Of a stretch of DNA of 64,000 bases, positions 57,901 through 64,000 are shown piece after piece (the first letter of the stretch is position 1; each line of letters begins with the position of its first letter). This stretch comes from Streptomyces angustmyceticus. GTDB taxonomy: Bacteria > Actinomycetota > Actinomycetes > Streptomycetales > Streptomycetaceae. A program made the position numbers and the translations under genes. The DNA lies in contig NZ_CP082945.1 in assembly GCF_019933235.1 (NCBI RefSeq), forward strand, positions 3,782,001 to 3,846,000, read 5' to 3'. Under the pieces are notes generated by a model. It did no database searches. It saw only the letters and a program-made list of their open reading frames with translations, and was not told the origin of the DNA.

Positions 57901-59301
57901 GGCATCGCCCCGGGCCCGGACGCCGGTGCACCTCACGCATCCGGCGCGCCCCAGGCACCCGGCGCGCCCCAGCCGCCGCACGCCCCCGCCGCGCCCCAGG
58001 ACCCCAACGCCCCCGCCCCCACCGGCCGTCGGCGCGGCCGCCCCAGCCCGGCCGAGGAGGCCGGGGGCCGGCCGCCGGTACCCCCGCAGGGCGGGCCGGG
58101 ACCCCACCGTCAGCCGCTGCCGCCCGCCGCCGAGGACGACGCGCACGCCGCGGGACACTCCCACGGGCGGGCGTTCAGCGTGCGCACGCTCGGGCAGGGC
58201 GTGCCGTTCGCCCAGCAGATCGCGGACCAGCAGCGTCCGCCGGTACCGCCCGGCAGCACCCCGCCGGGCGGGACGTCCGCCGGTTCGGGCCGCCGCCGGA
58301 AGCTGGCCGCGCCGCCTCAGGAGGGCGAGCGGTCCGCGGCCGAGTCGCGTCCGCACCCCGGTGCCCAGCCGCAGCAGCAGGCCGGGCCGCCGGCCCCGCA
58401 CCAGGCCCCGGCCCCGCCGCCGTCCGCGCCCCAGCCGCATCTGATGGACTCCGGCGAGGGCCGGGCTTTCGCCATCTCCGCGCCGGACGAGGGCAGCGAG
58501 GGCCCCGAGCCGCTGGACGGCCCGAACGGCGCCATAGAGGTGATGGACCGTCAGCCGATGCCGATGGACGACGAGCTGCCGCCGGAGCCGCTGGACAACC
58601 CGCGCCGGCTGCTGGTGTGGCCGGCGCCGGACGTCGCCACCCAGCAGGCGCTGAGCGACCGCGGCTACCGCCCGGTGATCGTCAACTCCCGTGAAGAGGT
58701 GGACGCCCAGATCGCCGCCTACCCCGCGGCGCTCTTCGTCGACCCGCTGACCGGGCCGATCACCCGTACCGCGCTGCAGTCGCTGCGCCAGGCGGCGGGG
58801 GCGGCCGAGGTCCCGGTGCTGGTGACCGCCGGTCTGGGGCAGGCCACCCGGGAGGCCGCCTACGGTGCCGACCCGGCCGTCCTCCTCAAGGCGCTGGCAC
58901 CGCGCGACAGCGAGGTCCATCCGCCGCGGGTGCTGCTGATCGAGGAGAACGACGCGATCGCGGGCGCCCTCTCCGCGTCGCTGGAGCGCCGCGGGATGCA
59001 GGTCGCACGGGCCGGCGGCGACACCGACGCGGTCAACCTCGCGACGCAGATGCGCCCGAACCTCGTCGTGATGGACCTGATGCAGGTGCGCCGCCGCCGG
59101 GCCGGGATCGTCGACTGGCTGCGCGCCAACGGCCTGCTCGACCACACGCCGCTGGTCGTCTACACCTCCGCCGACATGGACCCGGCGCAGCTGCCGCGGC
59201 TGGCCGCCGGCGAGACGGTGCTCTTCCTCGCGGAGCGCTCCACCAGCGCCGAGGTGCAGACCCGGATCGTCGACCTGCTCGCCAAGATCGGCACGAACTG
59301 A
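54994..59301 (+). CDS. Giant PAS sensor protein with degenerate kinase core, long GRRRAR-repeat linker and receiver-like C-terminus
   Basis: The 1435-residue protein has two PAS domains (about 9-130 and 155-270), a kinase-like core (about 275-500) without the usual phospho-histidine (the HELRTPL box is replaced by ALRGPLEELK), then about 670 disordered Pro/Gly/Ala/Gln-rich residues. Seven basic motifs of the (T/S)GRRRAR type are spread in it near residues 599, 690, 800, 872, 916, 1010 and 1097. The C-terminus has a degenerate and a fuller receiver domain (about 1205-1290, 1308-1432; RVLLIEENDAIAG, VVMDLMQV). Start GTG 54994 follows GGGAGGAA. It probably signals by protein contact rather than phosphorylation. 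Confidence 0.9.
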   Translation: MSSRPSRGAARLAAILDALPDALLLVNCNGTVVNANTIALETFEAPGTALVGRGLLDLLPSFDSKRIPGSMRRRDEEEERTRTKPTRMVARRTDGTELLVEVTSANLEDGRTPYESAFEAAYADHRNGYTGNELLMLVVRDLTGTLDTETELARQQRQTEMILRAAAEGVVGVDAEGKVVLVNPSAAQILGFRASELGGKELHPLIHHSRADGSALPWDDTPLADTLKSGRKHRVRGQALWSKDGRAVPVDLTTAPVRDGDQLVGAVMTFTDRRAFDALAARHTQLLAVLDQALRGPLEELKGELGTLASDPAGQLWPEANQILHHLAAGHARMTTLVDNVLSYQRLDSGKEKLNRTKVSLDGVVAAGVEGAIELIGPGRAQFAVHAPPIEATVDAERIAQALSHLIADVAGVDSTGRMPAGEAAVSGRSGPIPGDSTIVVAAAKRGDVVRIEVRGPFGGGDPVHEPIVRGIVRQHGGLMQTHEVPGGGPGAGGSSYVLELPVAADGTSVDGATSGPERTDGPAGNETTVMPVPAAHARGTQGDAADPESGEQGPDGDGQEGGDGRPGGDGGSGGTGGSGEPLVGGGGGAAVPDRAGGAQPTGRRRARPSGVEQGALPGGPGAGMGPEPGVPHGATVDGPQGETGPGAAGGGRGPHPAHGGAGQGTQGGAPATDGRGLPPGMAGAESVPPSGRRRARQGAPEGGGLPALPSGTDRTSGQQQGHGPAAGAPGGPAAAAQGPAATPNGQAPGARSGPAPVPARPQIPGQATASGQTPVPGQPQIPGQAPGGPQGLGPVQPGGRRARRALAEAPERTAQGDRAPAGAASGAQQQAGARTAFALPPAAADRTPQSSPEAADQVPAQDTGPQEGVGTGRRRARRPVAGGPEQPVPGGQPGHELEAAGGPAAAHGEWDGEPTGRRRARRAAAEERAAAAMADAESSGTFVAGPEGLVAQPTEPAEATGTATGTAAGIAPGPDAGAPHASGAPQAPGAPQPPHAPAAPQDPNAPAPTGRRRGRPSPAEEAGGRPPVPPQGGPGPHRQPLPPAAEDDAHAAGHSHGRAFSVRTLGQGVPFAQQIADQQRPPVPPGSTPPGGTSAGSGRRRKLAAPPQEGERSAAESRPHPGAQPQQQAGPPAPHQAPAPPPSAPQPHLMDSGEGRAFAISAPDEGSEGPEPLDGPNGAIEVMDRQPMPMDDELPPEPLDNPRRLLVWPAPDVATQQALSDRGYRPVIVNSREEVDAQIAAYPAALFVDPLTGPITRTALQSLRQAAGAAEVPVLVTAGLGQATREAAYGADPAVLLKALAPRDSEVHPPRVLLIEENDAIAGALSASLERRGMQVARAGGDTDAVNLATQMRPNLVVMDLMQVRRRRAGIVDWLRANGLLDHTPLVVYTSADMDPAQLPRLAAGETVLFLAERSTSAEVQTRIVDLLAKIGTN

Positions 59302-59465
59302 CGGCGGTGGGCGGCGGCCCGCAGGGGCCCGGGGGCCCGAGGACGCCCGCCCCGGCGGCCGGCCGGGACTGACCGGCCGACCGGATCCGGCGAGGGCCGA
59401 CAGCAGGCCCGCCGCCCGGGGGAACGCCGGGCCGGGCGCCCGTGCCGCGGACGCCCGGCCACCGC

Positions 59466-61118
<1,653 letters not shown>

Positions 61119-61173
61119 AGAGCCTCCCGAGGGTGCCGTCGCCGCATCGCGACCGGTGGAGACGATTCTGCGC

Positions 61174-61191
61174 ACATACCGGGCGGTATGT
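61174..61191. promoter_or_regulatory. Palindromic operator upstream of the acyl-CoA synthetase gene
   Basis: ACATACC-gggc-GGTATGT is a perfect dyad with 7-bp arms 56 bases before the start codon. This form resembles operators of TetR-type regulators of fatty-acid metabolism. No regulator gene is adjacent. The rest of the 364-bp gap to the next gene shows nothing distinct. Confidence 0.65.
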
Positions 61192-61482
61192 CACTACCCG
61201 ACGGTAGCGCCGCCGCCGACGGCGGTAGCACGGCCGCGGGACCGGCCTCCGGCCTCAGGCCGCACTTCGGCCGGATTCCGCTTCCGGGCGCCGCGATCCC
61301 CCCGGCCCCGCCGGGTCCCGACGCCCTCGTTCCCGGCTTCACGACCACGTCAGAGGGCTCACGGACCCCCGCGACACCCCTTATGCCGTCGAATCGAACT
61401 ACAGAGAAGTTTTTCCGAAAATGGCTCGCACCGGTGATCGATCCTTTGCACCGTCAGACACCTACCGAACGGGGGGATCTCC

Positions 61483-61884
61483 ATGATTCGTCGTGCCTCA
61501 CTGGCCGCCGCCGCGTGTGCGGCCATCGGCTTCTCGCTTCTCACGGTTCCGGCTCACGCGGCCGGAACCCAGGCGGTGGCGTCGGGGTCGGACCATGTCA
61601 AGTGCACCAGCATGAGCAACGGTCAGCTCTGCATCGTCATGAACAGCCGGCCCCAGTCCATCGACATCATCTACACCAAGAAGTCCGGCTCGGACATCAA
61701 GGCCCAGCTCGGTTACCGCATGAACGGTTCCTCGTCGTACGCCGGGCTGGAGACCATCAGCAAGGGCGACCGGGCCACCCAGACCTGGAACATGAGCTGG
61801 CCCTGCAAGAGCGCCGTCGGCCTGATCAAGGTCCAGGGGCAGGGGACCTTCGAGACCCCGTCGGCGACGTTCCCGGGCTGCTGA
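61483..61884 (+). CDS. Small secreted cysteine-containing protein
   Basis: The 133-residue protein has a Sec signal peptide (MIRRASLAAAACAAIGFSLL, cleavage about 26 after HAA) and a mature part with four cysteines (HVKCTSM, QLCIVMN, WPCKSA, FPGC at the very end), compatible with two disulfides. The content is beta-rich (SIDIIYTKKSGSDIKAQLGY). No family recognised. ATG 61483 follows GGGGGGA. An intrinsic terminator follows 25 bases after the stop. Function unknown; it may be a secreted inhibitor or wall protein. Confidence 0.82.
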   Translation: MIRRASLAAAACAAIGFSLLTVPAHAAGTQAVASGSDHVKCTSMSNGQLCIVMNSRPQSIDIIYTKKSGSDIKAQLGYRMNGSSSYAGLETISKGDRATQTWNMSWPCKSAVGLIKVQGQGTFETPSATFPGC

Positions 61885-61909
61885 CGGGGTAGCACAGGAC
61901 AGCCACAGG

Positions 61910-61936
61910 AAGGGGCCCGCCGGAAGCGGGCCCCTT
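61910..61936 (+). terminator. Intrinsic terminator of the secreted-protein gene
   Basis: AAGGGGCCCGC (61910-61920) pairs perfectly with GCGGGCCCCTT (61926-61936), loop of five, followed by TC. Confidence 0.85.
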
Positions 61937-61984
61937 TCGGCTGTCCGCACGCGTTCGCCTGTCCGCACGCAGGGGCGGAGCGCG

Positions 61985-63847
61985 TCACGGGCGCCGGTCG
62001 GCCGCCGGGGTCACCGCCTGGAGGACCAGCACCGACAGATCGTCCTCGACGGGCCCGGTGCCGAAGTCGTGCGCGGCGCGCCGCACGTGTTCGGCGAGGG
62101 CCTTGGCGCCCAGCCCCATGCCGTCCCGCAGGACCTCGATCAGTCCGTCGTTGTCGTCCAACTGCCAGTTGCCGCACCGGCGTTCGGTGACCCCGTCGGT
62201 CACGCACAGCAGCGTCTCGCCCGGCGCGAGGACGAACGAGCTGGCGTGGAACTCGGTGCCCTCGTCGATGCCGAGCAGCATCTGCGGGTCGGAGGCCGCC
62301 TCCACGGTGCCGTCGACGAACATGTGCAGCGGCGGCGGGTGCCCGGCGGTGGCGACCGTGCAGCGGGCGCCGGGGACACCCGGATCGACCTCCAGCTCGC
62401 CGTACAGCAGGCTCAGGAAGCGGGAGGTGGCCTGCTCGCCGCCCATCTCCACCGCCTCCGCGCTCTCCTCGGCCATGGCCAGATTCAGCCGGCCGAGCAC
62501 CGACTCGACGCCATGGCCCTCGCGCGCCAGCAGCCGCACCAGATGGCGCGCCAGACCGGTCACGGACATCGCCTCGGGGTCCTTGCCCTGTACGTCGCCG
62601 AGCAGGAAGCACCAGCGGCGCTCGCCCATCGGGAAGACGTCGTAGAAGTCGCCGCCGACGGTCTGTCCCTCGCCGTGCGGCTCGTAGACGATCGCCGTGT
62701 CGACGCCGACGATGCTGGCGAGCGTCGCGGGCAGCTGCCGGCGCTGGAGCGCCAGGCTGATCGTGGTCTGCCGGGTGTACTGGCGGGCGGTGTACACGGC
62801 CTGCGCGACCCGGCGCGCCACGTCCTCGACCATCCGCACCACGGTGTCGGTCATCTGGAGGTGGCCCGCGCGGCCGAGCAGCAGCATGCCCTGGTCGACG
62901 TCGCGGGCCACGAGGGGGAAGGCGAGTGCCGACCCGCCCGAGGGGGACGCGCCGGCGCATTCCGGCCAGGGCCAGGGGGTGCCGGCGGTGCGGATGATGT
63001 CGGACGGCGGGTCCCGTTCCAGTTCGTCGCGCAGCGGCGCGATCCGCCGCTCGTCGACGTGCCAGACCCGTGACAGCTGCACCCCGCCGCCCTCCGTGGT
63101 CAGCCAGATCGCACACCAGTCGGCGAGCCGCGGCACCAGCAGCTGGGCGGCGAGCGCGGTGACCATGTCCTGGTCGAGCTGCCCGGCCAGCAGCTCGCTG
63201 GTCTCGGCGAGGAAGGACGGGCCGCCGCGGTCGGCCCACTCGGCGGCGAAGCCGTGCGGGCGGCGGCGCGGGGCCACGGGGCGGACCGGGGCCACGGACG
63301 GCGCCGGCTCGCGCGACTCGCGCGAGGGCACGGCACGCGGGCGCAGCGGCTGGCCCTCGGTGGCCTCCAGCCGGAACCAGACGGTCTTCACGGCCCGCCG
63401 GTAGGTCACGCCCCATGCCTCGGCCAGCGCGCTCACCAGCTGGAGCCCGTATCCCGGCTCCCCGGTGCGGGCGTCGACCCCGCCGCGTACGCCCCGGGCG
63501 GGGTGCCGGTCGGAGACCTCGACGACCACGCCCACCCTGGCCGGGTGGCGCTCGCCGTTGCCCTCGGGGTCGGGCCCGCCGTGTTCCAGGCGGCAGGTGA
63601 CGTCGATGTCGGTGCCGGCGTACATCACGGCGTTGGTGACCAGCTCGCTGGTGAGCAGGACGGCGTCGTGGATGAGTTCCGCGCTGATCGCGGCGGCGCC
63701 GGGCCCGGCCGTGGCGGAGGGTGCCGTGGCCCGCTCGGTGAGCAGGGCCCGCACGAACTTGCGGGCACCGGCGGCCGCGAGCTGGTTCGCGGGCAGCCCT
63801 TTCCGGGACACGGATTCCGTCGTGTGCGGGGAGGACAGCGATACCAC
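61985..63847 (-). CDS. RsbW-like ATPase / GAF / SpoIIE phosphatase protein
   Basis: The 620-residue protein has an N-terminal HATPase_c_2 domain as in RsbW-type anti-sigma kinases (about 20-160; AVLLTSELVTNAVMYAGTDI, GYGLQLVSALAEAWGV), a GAF-like domain (about 205-360) and a C-terminal PP2C-type SpoIIE phosphatase (about 375-610; ASIVGVDTAIVYEPHGEGQT, VGGDFYDVFPMGERRWCFLL, GDVQGKDPEAMSVT, VTDGVTERR, EDDLSVLVLQ with metal-binding aspartates). Such proteins control partner switching of stress sigma factors, and two SigF-group genes lie in this window. Start GTG 63847 follows AGGGGG. It diverges from the partial gene at the right end. Confidence 0.93.
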   Translation of the reverse strand: MVSLSSPHTTESVSRKGLPANQLAAAGARKFVRALLTERATAPSATAGPGAAAISAELIHDAVLLTSELVTNAVMYAGTDIDVTCRLEHGGPDPEGNGERHPARVGVVVEVSDRHPARGVRGGVDARTGEPGYGLQLVSALAEAWGVTYRRAVKTVWFRLEATEGQPLRPRAVPSRESREPAPSVAPVRPVAPRRRPHGFAAEWADRGGPSFLAETSELLAGQLDQDMVTALAAQLLVPRLADWCAIWLTTEGGGVQLSRVWHVDERRIAPLRDELERDPPSDIIRTAGTPWPWPECAGASPSGGSALAFPLVARDVDQGMLLLGRAGHLQMTDTVVRMVEDVARRVAQAVYTARQYTRQTTISLALQRRQLPATLASIVGVDTAIVYEPHGEGQTVGGDFYDVFPMGERRWCFLLGDVQGKDPEAMSVTGLARHLVRLLAREGHGVESVLGRLNLAMAEESAEAVEMGGEQATSRFLSLLYGELEVDPGVPGARCTVATAGHPPPLHMFVDGTVEAASDPQMLLGIDEGTEFHASSFVLAPGETLLCVTDGVTERRCGNWQLDDNDGLIEVLRDGMGLGAKALAEHVRRAAHDFGTGPVEDDLSVLVLQAVTPAADRRP

Positions 63848-63890
63848 TGCGCCCCCTGAATAAGCCGGGAAAAACTCATTACAAGCGCTT

Positions 63891-63910
63891 TATACTATGT
63901 CATACCTGAC
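63891..63910. promoter_or_regulatory. Promoter/operator patch upstream of the SpoIIE-type gene
   Basis: An A/T-rich patch between the divergent starts contains a TATACT -10-like hexamer (63891-63896) and the short dyad GTCA-tacc-TGAC (63899-63910). It likely holds both promoters. Confidence 0.4.
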
Positions 63911-63971
63911 CAAATGGATCACCCTGCCCGACTGGCTCTCTCCGCTTCGATCACTGGGGGGATGGTGCGAC

Positions 63972-64000
63972 ATGGCGCTCGACCCGTCCCGGCCGGAGTC
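63972..64000 (+). CDS. Start of an unidentified gene (cut by window edge)
   Basis: ATG 63972, following GGGGGGATGG, opens MALDPSRPE before the window ends. Nine codons give no family. The start could also be ATG 63962 or GTG 63965. Listed because a ribosome-binding region and divergent promoter precede it. Confidence 0.35.

Overview
The window looks like a chromosomal stretch of a Streptomyces or a very close relative. The DNA is very GC-rich, with G or C at nearly all third codon positions. The regulator families are typical: MmyB-type XRE, PadR, GlxA and DHA2-exporter-linked TetR/MarR. The order upp / tadA-associated gene / tadA / tRNA-Ser / small membrane protein / two SigF-type sigma genes matches, from memory, the Streptomyces core arrangement. 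About 59 protein genes, four tRNA genes, one small MITE-like element and many dyad operators and hairpin terminators can be supported. I saw no CRISPR array, integrase, prophage or complete biosynthetic cluster.

Layout. 0-15 kb is accessory-like: small regulator/effector units, each a one-component regulator beside an enzyme, stress protein or exporter. They include a secreted-type beta-propeller protein without a signal peptide, two MmyB-type XRE regulators, an SPFH protein, a CYP105-like P450 with its [3Fe-4S] ferredoxin, and an MFS exporter coupled to a TetR gene. 15-18.5 kb holds a Zur-box-like site before a cysteine-free L32 gene, a sortase (LAxTG) surface protein, a SigE-family ECF sigma factor with a coupled membrane protein, and a lipoprotein. 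18.6-27.7 kb is conserved core: LytR_C protein, upp, tadA and its partner, tRNA-Ser(CGA), DUF2127 membrane protein, a 54-residue membrane protein and two stress/sporulation-type sigma factors. 24.2-25.0 kb is gene-free but holds strong RNA-like secondary structure.

28-41 kb returns to regulator/exporter units: a MarR-amidohydrolase pair followed by a 139-bp hairpin element, an AraC regulator, then a MarR-controlled MFS exporter fused to three carboxypeptidase-regulatory-like (Ig-fold) domains, followed by a YceI protein carrying the same kind of domain. A TetR/MFS pair closes this part. 41-47 kb is a four-gene operon on the minus strand: response regulator, sensor kinase, GT2-GtrA glycosyltransferase and GT39 mannosyltransferase-like protein, the last two overlapping by ATGA. 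47-52 kb holds flavin oxidoreductases, an amidohydrolase whose frame stays open into a DUF2797 gene, and a GlxA-type regulator.

52.4-53.6 kb has three minus-strand tRNAs (fMet, Arg-ACG, Ser-GCT), each with its own perfect hairpin terminator. After them come a subtilisin-inhibitor (SSI) protein with a long histidine-rich insert, a 1435-residue PAS protein with a very long disordered linker carrying repeated GRRRAR motifs and a C-terminal receiver-like domain, an acyl-CoA ligase with a palindromic operator, a small secreted protein, and an ATPase/GAF/SpoIIE-phosphatase protein. The two SigF-type sigma factors and the SpoIIE-type phosphatase belong to families that act together in partner-switching stress circuits, but no dedicated anti-sigma gene lies beside them here.
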